Source: Galerina marginata | Taxonomy: Eukaryota > Basidiomycota > Agaricomycetes > Agaricales > Galerinaceae | Length of the DNA stretch: 64,000 nt | Reading direction: 5' to 3' | NCBI GenBank assembly: GCA_023014335.1 | Contig: JAECYW010000008.1 | Location: 496,001 to 560,000 of the forward strand | In this document: one piece after another, positions 35,283 through 45,438 of the stretch | How positions within the stretch are numbered: position 1 is the first letter of the stretch | Layout of the letters: every line of letters starts with the position of its first letter | Program-made: the position numbers and the translations under genes | Notes under the pieces: generated by a model | Told to the model about the DNA's origin: nothing | The model's input: the letters and a program-made list of their open reading frames with translations, nothing else | The model's database searches: none

Positions 35283-35325
35283 TGGTGGTGGTGGTGGTGG
35301 TGACGGTGACGGTGACGGTGACGAG
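35283..35325. repeat. Trinucleotide/hexanucleotide microsatellite
   Basis: A GGT run followed by four tandem GGTGAC units, inside element 1. Confidence 0.9.
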
Positions 35326-36904
35326 GAGGGCGCTGGGCTGGGCGAGTAGGCGGGGGAGGAAATCAACGAACGAAAACGGTCCCGACGGACTCGTTTTCAC
35401 GGCGTACCTCGCGGGTCACCCTCTACAAGGGCCTCCCCTCGTGTTGTTCCATTCTCCTCAACACCCGTGCCCGGAGGTCGGTCAGGCAGTCGTCTTGCGC
35501 GGAATCGATATTGGGGGTGGCTCTTCCTGGTTCGTTGTCGGTCGGCGTGTCTTCGTGTATACTTTGCCGGCCTACATCCCTGTCGCAGGGGAGAGGCACA
35601 CGGCGCGGCTGGGGGGTGGGAGGGGCGAAGGGAAGGAAAGGTGGAGGAGAGGTCGGTGGTGGTTGGGAACAGAGATCAACGACGCTGATCGTTGTTGATG
35701 GGTTGTCAGGAAATTTCTGTGACTGACCCGATTGGCTGGAAAACCCGGACCGGCCAGCCTCCGATCCGTTCGCGAGGTTTCGGAACGTCGCCCAAGCAGT
35801 CCCCTGCATATCCTTGACTCAGATTTGTCCCGGGATATGCTTTAAAAGCTGTATAATAAGTTATGCTCAAGTTACAAGTTGGGATGAATTTAATTCAATT
35901 TAATATATTTATAATACATGTGCATCGCCCTGCGAAAGTGTTCGCTGAACGCTCCCTTGACGAAACAGATGAAATCTGGGCATCCGAGAACTGAAATAAA
36001 TTCAAGAGAAAGATATCACTACGGTATAAGTTTATACTATTCAAACTTTTGGGGAACTAATAGGACTATACCTTGACAAACCGACAAGGCAACTCTTAAG
36101 TGAAACGAGAATCAACAAGAATGATGTCTTTTGATTGGTGAGTTTTGAATGTCTTTCGAGCTTCTACCTCTCCACATCTCATCAGAATAAAAATTGGATG
36201 CATACTTATATGCCAGAGCTTCATGTACATCCTTCCCTGTGCTTAATATATTTTTTGAATAATGCCTCACCTCACAAAATCTCATTTACCCGAATTTTTC
36301 CATTTCAAAAGTGTTGTTCAAATATCATCTGAGGTATCTACTATTAAAGACATGTATCCCTAGTACCCTAAAATAAAACTTTCTGGGAAATCTATATCGC
36401 ATTGACTGAGTACTGGCTCGGAGACCAGCAAACTATGATCCCGAGATCACCTCGCGGACTGGAACAACCATATATCACTGTCGTCGGGTCGGGGTGCTTT
36501 AAAAATTTAATGTTTACATCTACAGGGCTTAACTAAGTAAGTTTGTGTTGTTATACTATTTATTCATACCCTCCAATGGTCTCCGCGTCGATGCAGTCGA
36601 TGCACATGAACGGCAGATCAGCGTCCGCCAGGTTGAAACTCCGCTCAACGAATTCGCAAGGTGCGTGTGCAGCCATCAACCCAGTTTGCTCTTGACCACC
36701 ATCCACCACCGTCACGCCCTACTTATCCGCCCGGCTGCTGAAGACTTCAAGAATTCATTTTTTTAAGTATTCGTTATAATGTCCTTAGATTATTGTACTG
36801 ACATCATATCTTGTTAGGTACAAATACTGTCTCTGCACGACTTCGTGCTAGGTTGCGATCCGCCCTCACTTCAAGGGCTGTGCCACTGATCTAGCCTCGT
36901 CGGA

Positions 36905-36946
36905 TGGGAAGCAGGGAGATGGGAAGCAGGGAGATGGGAAGCAGGG
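36905..36946. repeat. 15-base tandem repeat, about three copies
   Basis: The unit GGGAAGCAGGGAGAT is repeated, with the last copy diverging to GGGAAGCAGGGG. Located in element 1 just left of the segment shared with element 2. Confidence 0.85.
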
Positions 36947-38027
36947 GAAAAGGACGACAAGGTGGAGACCCTGGAGAGGGAGACCCGCCCGGTGCGTCGC
37001 GAGACGAGTCCATACGACTCGTCTCACATTCTCTTTTTTTAAATTGTGTCACTTACGTGCTTTACGACAGCTCGTTACTGGTTCGAACCGCCGCCGCTCC
37101 CTTCCTGGGCTCGTACGATGGCGGTGACCCACCCGCGTCACCACCTCCCAATGCCGCCTCCGCCTTCCTCTGCCATACAAGGATCCCGGTGCCATCACGA
37201 ACATCAGCAGCAAAACCGTTGCACGATGTCGCCATGCTAGCACCCCGGTCGACGGATCTGGCCGCTTATGCGGTGATTTGACGTCTCTAGGGATGCTGCG
37301 ACTACAGCTGCGAGGATCCGCGGAGCAGCAGCATTGCCTGCTGCTCTGCTGGGATGTGACGACGAGGATTGGGTATCACACCCTCACTCAATCCGTCCCA
37401 GGCGCGGTTCCTCGCCCTGGTGGCTGGCCCCGTCGTGGCTTTTGCCATTCACTCGCCTCTCTGGTCGTCGCAGCTCACACCTGCGTACTGGCCACCTTGC
37501 CACGTTTGCGACAGCCCAAGGCGGGCCTGCAGTGAGGAAACGAATGCGAACGCGGCGACGTTCGCATTCATCTGTAACCCAATTGCGTTGGGAACCGCCC
37601 CACTCTCATCTCTGCCTTCTCCCAGCCAGTAGGACGTCAGGCATTCGTTGTCGTTAACACCTGCCCGTCTATCCACCGACACACCCTACCCTTTTAGACG
37701 CCGAACGCAAGACCACAGCATTCGACGCCAGGGCTCGGTCTGCTTCAGGGATACGGCATAGGCGAGTTTCGAAAGGCTGAGCATCCGCAGGCCAGCAAAA
37801 GCTACTACCCAAGCCGTGACCCCCAGGTTGACAACACCACCCGAGTGCCTACCCCACAAGACCAGCCCATCGCTGATCGTGGTTATCACGGGGAAAGGGA
37901 GGAGGTGGATAGAATACCCATGTGTAAAGTAAATAGTGGTATAATGTAGCTAGACTTCTTGTATCGTAGCTAGGTGGGGAATGTAATATTATGTTTTACG
38001 ACCACTTTTTTTGTCCACCCAAACCAA

Positions 38028-38708
38028 CCGCTTTCCGAATCAGGAAGGTGGTTGGAAATCTCAACCCATTTATTCCCCCTTGTCCAGTGAGTTTGATGCT
38101 ACAAAAGCTATATCAATATGTTCGCATTTTCAAGGGGAATACAAGTAGATAGTTTATTTGAACATTTACAAAAGCGAGCACAGAGGGAAGGCGAAATGAT
38201 GGTAAAACAACCCAATCAATGTCTCCGGAGATAACTACCGCATTGAGAATTAAAGCAAACTAAAAATAGATTGTCATCCAAATGCTCGAGTGCTAATCCA
38301 TCCAATCCCGCACCAATTCAGGCGCGCAAAAAGGTGAATAAGGCGCCGAGAATATAATCAATCCTATAGCACAACTTTTCGTGGCTCGAAAGCGCCTATT
38401 TCCCGCCCAGGAACAAAAATACCGCCCGGGAACCATTCTGCTGCTTTGTTTGTTCCTTGTTTGTACATTCCCGCCACCCTACACTAATTCTACCCCTCTC
38501 CCGCCCTTTTCCCCGGCATTTCCGGCATCCATTACACCCTACCCGCCCCCAACAAGGGATCTCTACCTCACCCCCGGCATTTCCGGCACCCTACAGCATG
38601 ATTTATAAGATATGTCCCAAAGCGGAAGCTAGGCAGTTGGCCTTCTGGATATGTCAGCCTATTAGACAACTGGCAAGGGGTCATATATCAAGGTAGCATC
38701 TATAGGTG
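38028..38708 (-). repeat. Right terminal inverted repeat of element 1
   Basis: Reverse complement partner of 33659-34337. The outer end is directly followed by GAACCATC. Confidence 0.8.
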
Positions 38709-38716
38709 GAACCATC
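38709..38716. repeat. Target-site duplication, right (GAACCATC)
   Basis: Second copy of the 8-base sequence found at 33651-33658. The RT frame continues directly after it. Confidence 0.8.
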
Positions 38717-40125
38717 TATGGAATGTTTGATTTATTCGTCGGTTTCGACCATAGAATTCTACACAAGGACTCTAGGGACCTTACTACGTTTGCGTCACCT
38801 TTGGGAAACCTCAGGTTAACAAGACTTCCCCAAGGTTACACGAATTCCGTCCAAATTCAGCAAGGAGACATTACTTTCATTCTTCAAGACAAAATACCCG
38901 AATATACAGCTCCATTTGTGGATGACATACCGGTCAAAGGTCCAAAGCAGTACTACTTGGATGAACAAGGAAACTATGAGACTATTCCTGGCAATCCTGG
39001 CATTAGAAGATTCGTTTGGGAACACTTACAAACCGTCCATCGAATCATCCATCAAATAGGCCACGCAGGGGGGACATTTAACGCGAAAAAATCCTTCCTC
39101 GCAGTCCCACAGTCTCTATAGTCAGCCATATGTGCAGCTTTGAAGGTCGGACCGCGGATGAATCAAAAGTCTCTGTTATTCGGGATTGGGCCCCATGTGA
39201 AGACCTAACAGACGTACGATCTTTCTTGGGAACCTTGGGCACAATGCGAATTTTCATAAAAGACTATGCCACACACGCCAGACCCCTCACCGAACTCACA
39301 AAAAAGGATGCAGAATTTGTATTTGGTCCAGCTCAGCAGAAAGCTATGGATACTCTAAAAACTTTGCTTGTAAACTCACCGGCGCTAATTCAGATCGACT
39401 ACTCCTCGGACAGACAAGTCATACTCGAGGTGGACTCTTCCTACATCGCAGTTGGGTTCATTCTTCTTCAAATTGGAGCCGATGGAAAGGAACATCCCTC
39501 GAGGTTTGGTTCCATTACCTGGAATGAACGGGAGTCTCGCTATTCTCAAGCCAAAATCGAATTATACGGCCTTTTCCGAAGCCTGAGGGCTTACCGAATT
39601 TATCTCGTCGGCGTTACCGACTTAGTGGTCCAAACCAATGCAAGCTACATCAAGGGGATGCTTAATAACCCCGATATACAACCCAATGCAGCGGTTAACA
39701 GGTGGATTGCGGCTATATTGTTGTTTGATTTTACTTTGGAACACGTACCAGGCGTCAACCATTTGCCTGATGGACTTTCGAGACGAAAACGAAATGATTT
39801 GGACCCACCTAGCGACTCTGAGGAAGAAATAGAAGACTGGATCGATAGGGCATGCGGGTTCTCCTTTCTCGCCGTTAACTGGGGAAGGACGGCTCGAATC
39901 AACACCACCACGGAATGCTACCATAAAGGAAATTCCCACAGAGTACCGGCGCCTATCTTCATTCAGGTCCACGATCCCGTCCCGCCAGTCTCAATCTCTG
40001 CTTATTTAAACCTGGAAAACGATGACCTTGAAATTCCACGTCCAGAGAAGGCAAAAAATAAAGGAAGTGGAAGTGGAACTCATAAGAAAATTTCTAGAAA
40101 CTCAAGAAAGACCCAAAGCCATTGA
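38717..40125 (+). pseudogene. Retroelement pol, C-terminal RT and RNase H
   Basis: Resumes the RT palm (GMFDLFVGFDHR), then LRLTRLPQGYTNS and the catalytic FVDD box (APFVDDIPV). The frame stops at 39121 and the homologous sequence continues from about 39128 in another frame, so one frameshift lies here. The following part has the connection region with SFLGTLGTMRIFIKDY, and an RNase H-like segment ILEVDSSYIAVGF...SRFGSITWNERESRYSQAKIELYGL. The LEHVPGVNHLPDGLSRR spacer typical of gypsy pol follows. The frame stops at 40125, overlapping the integrase frame that begins about 40022. Substitution of the usual VDAS by VDSS is seen at the first RNase H acidic motif. Confidence 0.85.
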
Positions 40126-41410
40126 GACGCAGAAAGAATACAAACGTTTCTTAGACAAAGTCGCAAAATTCTTCATTTTGGATGAAAAACTTTGGTTAAA
40201 ATCACCCGACGGACAGCACAAAGTGGTCATCGAACCCTCCAAAAGGATGGCAATACTTCGACAACTACATGACAAACTTGGACACAAGTCTTACTTCACG
40301 GTGTGGCACCGGCTCACCAGTCAGTTTTGGTGGCCAATGATAAATGGAGACTTGAAATGGTACCTCTCTACCTGCGATGAATGCCAGAGAAGATCGACCG
40401 ACAAATTCATTATTCCCCCAACGGTCGCGCGGCCCCTTCCACTGTTCTCAAAAATCCATGCAGACACTATGTTCATGCCGAAAGTGGGAGGAAAGAACAT
40501 GATACTACATTACCGCTGCTCGCTGTCGGCATATCCCAAAGCGCTTGCTACTGGATCAGAAAACGCCGAAGTCATTGGAAAATTCATCCTGGAAGGAATG
40601 TACCGATGGGGGGCTTTTGCGGTGATTGTAACAGACAACAGCAAGCCGTGGGTGAAAGCTATTGAATGGCTAGCGAAGAAATATGGGATCTACCACATCA
40701 GAATTTCTGGCTACAACTCAAGAGCTCAGGGACCGATAGAACGACGCCATTACGATCTTAGAGAAGCTATAATCAAAGCCAGCGAAGGAAATATCAACCA
40801 CTGGCCACGAATGTTATCAGTAATGCTCTGGGCAGAAAGAGTTACGATTCAACGTTCGACGGGGTATTCACCTTTCTATATAGCTCACGGCGTCGAACCC
40901 CTTTTCCCATTCAACATCTACGAGTCAACCTTTATGAATCCCGAGCAGTTCGAGTTCGTTTCAACGGAGGATCTTATCTCTAAGCGAGCCATACTTCTCC
41001 AGAAACGGCCGGAAGATCTCGAACGGGTTGCAGAGATGGTACACGCCTCCAGACTCAAACAGGCAAAATACTTCGAAGAAGAAAATGCCAAGAAAGTTAT
41101 CCGAGAAGACTTCAAAACAGGAGCACTCGTCATGATTCACAATACGCCCGTGGAATATTCACTCGACAAAAAGACAAAGCCTCGATTTAATGGACCATAC
41201 ATTGTCATCAGGAAAACAAAAGGTGGCTCGTATATCTGCGCCGAAATGGATGGAACCGTGTCTTTAAAAAGATTTGCCGCTTTCAGGCTTCGTCATTACT
41301 TCACTAGGCAACATATCGACATTCCGGAACATATTCTTTCGCTTTCCCAAGACGAAATAAACAAAATGGCATACGAAACCGTACCGGAGGACCGCGAACT
41401 CGAAATTTAA
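40022..41410 (+). CDS. Retroelement integrase (separate frame)
   Basis: Open frame of 462 codons overlapping the end of the RNase H frame by about 100 bases. The zinc-binding HHCC motif reads LHDKLGHKSYFTVWH...STCDECQRR. The DDE core has D in HADTMF, D in IVTDNSKPW, and E in GPIERRHYDLR, spaced as expected for D,D(35)E. The C-terminal part includes KPRFNGPYIVIRKTKGGSY, the usual SH3-like domain; no chromodomain is evident. Integrase inserts element cDNA into the genome. This is the only pol domain that is intact as a frame, though it lacks an obvious start of its own. Confidence 0.82.
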   Translation: MTLKFHVQRRQKIKEVEVELIRKFLETQERPKAIETQKEYKRFLDKVAKFFILDEKLWLKSPDGQHKVVIEPSKRMAILRQLHDKLGHKSYFTVWHRLTSQFWWPMINGDLKWYLSTCDECQRRSTDKFIIPPTVARPLPLFSKIHADTMFMPKVGGKNMILHYRCSLSAYPKALATGSENAEVIGKFILEGMYRWGAFAVIVTDNSKPWVKAIEWLAKKYGIYHIRISGYNSRAQGPIERRHYDLREAIIKASEGNINHWPRMLSVMLWAERVTIQRSTGYSPFYIAHGVEPLFPFNIYESTFMNPEQFEFVSTEDLISKRAILLQKRPEDLERVAEMVHASRLKQAKYFEEENAKKVIREDFKTGALVMIHNTPVEYSLDKKTKPRFNGPYIVIRKTKGGSYICAEMDGTVSLKRFAAFRLRHYFTRQHIDIPEHILSLSQDEINKMAYETVPEDRELEI

Positions 41411-41728
41411 AATACCTCGTAACCAACACAACTTCAACTCCTTTTCTTATTTCTCAAAACTCGGACTTCTCCCTCATAAAAAACGAAATACATATCGCAG
41501 CAAGCTGACAATTTTGGAACTCAATTTTATTCTACTTTCTTTATAGACATTGTTTCCGCAACTTAAAAAATTTGATTTTCTTAACCTAACTTCAAACAAG
41601 AATCGTATTCCATTCCGACTCCTCGACGCCCAGAACATCAACAAGCAACTAAATTTGGGATATGACGGGCGCTACACAAATAAGAACCGGCCCGGGCACG
41701 CTGATTAGACAGGCGCTAAAAACCAATA
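41411..41728. other. Post-integrase AT-rich region of retroelement
   Basis: No LTR follows integrase directly. AT-rich sequence leads into antisense ORFs. No polypurine tract was recognised here. Confidence 0.4.
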
Positions 41729-42279
41729 TCAACGAACGAATGCATCAAAATGCTCGCTACTTCTATCCCCAAACTCGAAAACATCTCCCCTCTGCCTCGC
41801 TTGCCTTTCTACAATAGCTCCAGCACGCAACATAAGCCCATCCAACCGACGTTCCTCATCAAACTCGAGGAAGGGTTCTACCATCTCCAACGCCCGGCTC
41901 AGCAAGAACAATGTCCAGATGCACGAAATCGGGAAATCCTCTTCCGATGGGACTTCCTTAAAGAACACAATCTAGACGCCCATTGGTTTCGAGTGCATGA
42001 AAAAGCGAGAAGATAGCGACTTACGATGTAATAACACAAGGCGTGCATGGCCTGTATTTCGTCGCCTTCAAACACTTTGGTCGTGACTGCCCATCTCCCT
42101 GGCCCCTGCATCACCTCTTGTAAAAAGCCGGGAATGACGTTCTGCAATATAACAGAAGGCTCGGCTCTAAATTTGTCGAATTTCTCCATGTGTTTTTCGA
42201 ATAAATTGTCATTGACTCTTCCCCCAGCACGGATAATGGTGCCCAAGTAGGCTTGGTACGCAGTCACACGAGCGGGCAT
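41729..42279 (-). CDS. Small spliced orphan protein, antisense within the retroelement (member 1)
   Basis: Two exons, 42279-42025 and 41956-41729, joined by a GTAAGT...AAG intron, give 160 residues. The first exon encodes MPARVTAYQAYLG...VFEGDEIQAMHALCYYI. The second starts EVPSEEDFPISCIWTLFLL and continues SRALEMVEPFLEFDEE. The paralogous gene at 42535-42911 keeps the same intron position and the pairs GD..A.xALCxYI and FP..CxWTLxLxxRA...EP. I recognise no family. Retention of the intron makes sense only because the gene is antisense to the element's RNA. It could be host sequence captured by the element, or an accessory gene of this retroelement lineage. Confidence 0.6.
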
Positions 42280-42534
42280 GATAAAAGAAGGCAAATTGGA
42301 ACGGACAGCTCGTCAATAGCGAAGACGCAGGCTTATAATCAAAATTTACAAACATCCGGTGCAGTACTTATACCCAAATTTATTTCTCCCGCTACCCATT
42401 GCCATTCGACCATATGGCACCTGCTTCTCTTCTCAAATATCATCGTCTTCGCCCTCCAGATCTGGGAAATCTATGGGATCTCGAGAACTCGATCTCTGCA
42501 TCTGCACGATCATCTGTGCCTGGTTAATCAACGA

Positions 42535-42911
42535 TCAAATTCGGTTCATCTTGGCCACGGGAAGGTCAGGCTCAGCGTCTCGGATTGCTCGGTTCACAAG
42601 TGTCAAGGTCCAGCAGCACTCTGGGGGAAACTCTGCCCTGCCGATATTGCCTTCAAATTTCTCTTCCTGCAGACCCGACAAGTTAGACGATTCTGGGTAC
42701 ATCGTTGATAAATAAGTTCACTCACAATATACAAGCACAACGCGGTTATTTCGGCCTTTACGTCTCCATCGAAAGGGGGGAGATCATCGTCCCAGATTTT
42801 CCCCATTACAGTCTTCACGAACGGCCGTATGACCTTCTTGACGACTTCGGGCATGGAGTTTTCACCTACAGGAAGACTTGCGAGGAGGGAGTTTAACAAC
42901 GAAGAAGGCAT
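42535..42911 (-). CDS. Small spliced orphan protein, antisense within the retroelement (member 2)
   Basis: Two exons, 42911-42726 and 42666-42535, joined by a GTGAGT...TGCAG intron, give 105 residues starting MPSSLLNSLLASLPVG. The first exon ends DVKAEITALCLYI; the second begins EEKFEGNIGRAEFPPECCWTLTL and ends VAKMNRI. Alignment with the 160-residue neighbour is clear around the exon junction (ALCLYI/ALCYYI; FPPECCWTLTLVNRA/FPISCIWTLFLLSRA). The N-termini differ and the C-terminus is shorter. No signal peptide or known motif was seen. The two genes lie head to tail, 256 bases apart. Confidence 0.6.
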
Positions 42912-43202
42912 TTTGTTTTCGATGGTTCATTCCCGACATAAGGCCTTGCAATTTATATTATTCGCCCTCTCCTATTGCGACCCCCAAATCCTTCATTCCT
43001 CGATGGGCCCTCAGTTCACCCACGCGATGCGTTCCAAATCTGACGGCGGACGAAATTAAATTCTCAAGAAAGAAGGCTTGGCCCACATGTACAGGCAACT
43101 CCATTCGAAATTAAAAGAGGTTATCAAATTCTACGGCGGCATTACTCAAACAATTTCTGTTCCATGATGACTGCACAATACTTTCGACAAGGATCGGCTC
43201 AC

Positions 43203-43417
43203 CCACTCATGGAGATCTCCCTTTCTGCTCGTCCCTCGGCTTCCAGCGCGTTTAGCATATCTCGGAATCGAATTTCCATCGACATTATCTTCTCATTTTG
43301 AAAGCCATACGCATCCACTAAGACTCTGATGCTCATCAACACTCCCAATTCAGCCTTTCCGACTCGCGTGATGGGTCGGCCCGCGTGCATGTTATTGAAA
43401 CGACCATGGACGGCCAT
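43203..43417 (-). CDS. Possible first exon of a third small antisense ORF
   Basis: ATG 43417 opens a 71-codon frame (MAVHGRFNNMHAGRPITRVG...) ending at a GTGAGC donor after ISMSG, the same layout as the exon 1 of its two neighbours to the left. A convincing second exon was not found. The sequence SIRVLVDAYGFQNEKIMSMEIRF has no recognised family. Confidence 0.35.
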
Positions 43418-43565
43418 CCACTTTAATAAACACTTCGATTGTCAGAATTTATCAGAATTTTTACAGGCTTTGAACTGCTCACCAAGTGTCCCACGACGAT
43501 GAATATCTCAGCACGCAGCTGTAGCCTCGCCGCTCACCTTATGCTGGCAGTATCATATATCATAG

Positions 43566-44945
43566 ACTGCAATAACCCAGACATACAGTATTTGACCGGT
43601 CCTTTGTACACCATGGGTCCTTTGTACACTATGACTTTCCTCAATGGAAACAGCTATGAATGCAATAAAATATGTTCTGACTCATAGAAATACTCTTTAC
43701 ATGCCTTCGAAACAGCGAATTTACGGGGAAGGGACGGTGTGAAATCTATGACGTCAAGAATACCTGATTTGGTCATTTTCATCAAATGTGTATTTCTCAT
43801 TTTGTCATGCATTATTCAAGCCCAAACACCAGTTAAATTGTATTCAGAACACTCGCACTAAAAAGTTAAACTACCCACTAAAAAAATTAAGAAAATGCAC
43901 CAAAAACTCGTGGAGAAAATTGCAAATTACTGTCGGAGGAGGGAAAAGGGGGATGACAGGTAAGTACGTAAGCATCATGGTAGTTGACCTAATTGAGTTG
44001 AGTGATTACAAATTTGTAATGAACGCCGGTGTACAAAGGAGCCGATTTGCCGGTTTTTCAGCACGTCGTCTCGCAACTTCATTATCTTCATTCTACCAGC
44101 ACGGATTCATTTGAAAATTGGTATATAAATGCTCAAGATGTATATCTAAAATTATATGAAAAGATATTCTGAGAAATATGCTCATTGGCCTTTTAATTAG
44201 CTTAATACATTTTTTCCGTACAAAGGACCGGTCAAATACTGTATGTTATACATCCACAGCGGGTTTGGCCACTACTGCCTAAAGGCAGTCTCCATGTATC
44301 ACGTCCCTCTATAGTGGCTGGGGCTGCTGGGGGAGCGTATATGGGTGCTCTAGGGTGCGGGGCACAGTAAATACATATAAACAATGCTCCCCATGATGTC
44401 GGGCACTGTATAATGGGTGCTGCTCATCGTTTGGGCGCTTTTGGGCGCCTTTAGGCGCGGGAATAAATCATGCAGGGTCTTCAAATATTGATGGACATTA
44501 ATTTTGGCTGCTGCTCGTCATTGGGGGCGGTTTTCGGGGCGGAAAAAGCGCCAGGGGGTGTATTTAGGTACCCACATTCCATCTGGGATGTTGGTCACCC
44601 CGTCGGGGGGGCGGGATGGGGCGTAAAAAAAATGTAACGGATGCCAGAAGTCCCGCCGGGGTCCTCGTTCCATTTTCGGACGCGTAGCGCGCCTTTTCGG
44701 GACCTGTTGCCTGTGCGATAAAAATAGATCGCGTCGGTATTCATGCAATTTTGGCTGTATTTTTTCCGTCCCCTCATTTATTAGCGGATAGTTTAAATGT
44801 ACTCGTAAATACGAACCCAATGATGTAAATTTTATCTCGAAAAAGCGCCTGGAACGGCTCAGCCGATGGGTTGTGCTTGCGGGTACCGTAGGATGAGTGT
44901 TATTTATAGATTTCTTCGAAATGCGCACCGTTTTTGCCCTACACC
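43566..44945 (+). repeat. Left terminal inverted repeat of element 2 (MITE-interrupted)
   Basis: Reverse-complement partner of about 48530-49251. It is split by the MITE at 43586-44241. Both repeats contain the palindrome-like GCCTAAAGGC and a TGGGCGC-rich patch. Confidence 0.72.
43586..44241. mobile_element. MITE of Tc1/mariner type
   Basis: The 656-base element has inverted ends CAGTATTTGACCGGTCCTTTGTAC (24 bases, perfect) and is flanked by TA on both sides (43584-43585 and 44242-44243), the target duplication of Tc1/mariner/pogo elements. The inner part is AT-rich without a transposase. When it is removed, the left inverted repeat of element 2 becomes continuous with its right partner, which supports insertion at this point. 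Confidence 0.82.
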
Positions 44946-45438
44946 GGGCTCAGCTGGTTGGCCCCTTTATTCATATATGCACCACCATAATCAGCATAAA
45001 AATCTGAACGTAACAGTATTGATTTTAGAGCTACAATACCGGAGAACGGCCTGTTATTCCCTGAAGACTTATTTGTGTAGATAGATGAAAAAAAAACCAA
45101 ATATATTCATGAGTATGCTACTCTTACTCGACGGTAAGGCTACGTAGTCGGGCAATATTTGCTGGATCTCCAACCTGCCCTTGACCCTTCATTGAGCCGA
45201 GAGGCAGTACCCTTGAGACCTTCGCAATGGCTCCGATCTTCACTAACCCTCCCTTGCTATCCTCCGCGCCGTCGCATTCACGCCGTCGACTCCCAGGGTG
45301 CTCACTCATGCTACAGGTGGGTTGCAAGGTGACGGGCGTCGACGCCCTCGCGTTGGACGTTCGGTGTCGGCGGCGATCGGGCGCCATCCCCTAGTACGCT
45401 CGTCTCACCCTTGCCGCCGTATCACGAGGAGTAGCAAT

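Larger units (their letters stand above)
34640..37580. repeat. Array of sequence-diverse hairpins in element 1
   Basis: Perfect or near-perfect inverted repeats with short loops occur at 34648-34681 (15-base arms, GAGAAAACGACGAAC), 34713-34750 (one mismatch), 35157-35195, 35371-35398, 37001-37025 (GAGACGAGTC, 5-base loop), 37323-37346 (GAGCAGCAG) and 37542-37569 (GAATGCGAACG). Weaker ones lie near 34774, 34833 and 35670. The arms differ between hairpins although the surrounding words recur. I found no coding explanation; the open frames here are proline/histidine-rich by-products of GC-rich repeats. Confidence 0.7.
33659..38708. mobile_element. Non-autonomous DNA element 1 with long terminal inverted repeats
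   Basis: The element is 5,050 bases, inserted into the RT gene with an 8-base target duplication GAACCATC. Its ends are inverted repeats of about 680 bases (33659-34337 and 38028-38708), clear over most of their length: GCTGACATATCCAGAAGGCC, GTGTAATGGATGCCGGAAATGC and GATTGGATGGATTAGC recur on opposite strands. The interior, 34340-38030, is GC-rich, lacks a recognisable transposase, and is packed with hairpins. An 8-base target duplication suggests hAT-like or KDZ/Zisupton-like mobilisation in trans, which is inference only. Confidence 0.82.

Noticed and set aside
34683..35366. 227-codon proline/serine-rich minus-strand frame
   Set aside because: Lies in the hairpin and microsatellite region of element 1. 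Several frames are open there at once because of GC-rich repeats, and no splice or start support was seen.
37070..37095. GGTTCGAACC, resembling a tRNA B box
   Set aside because: No A box, acceptor stem or anticodon arm could be placed around it.
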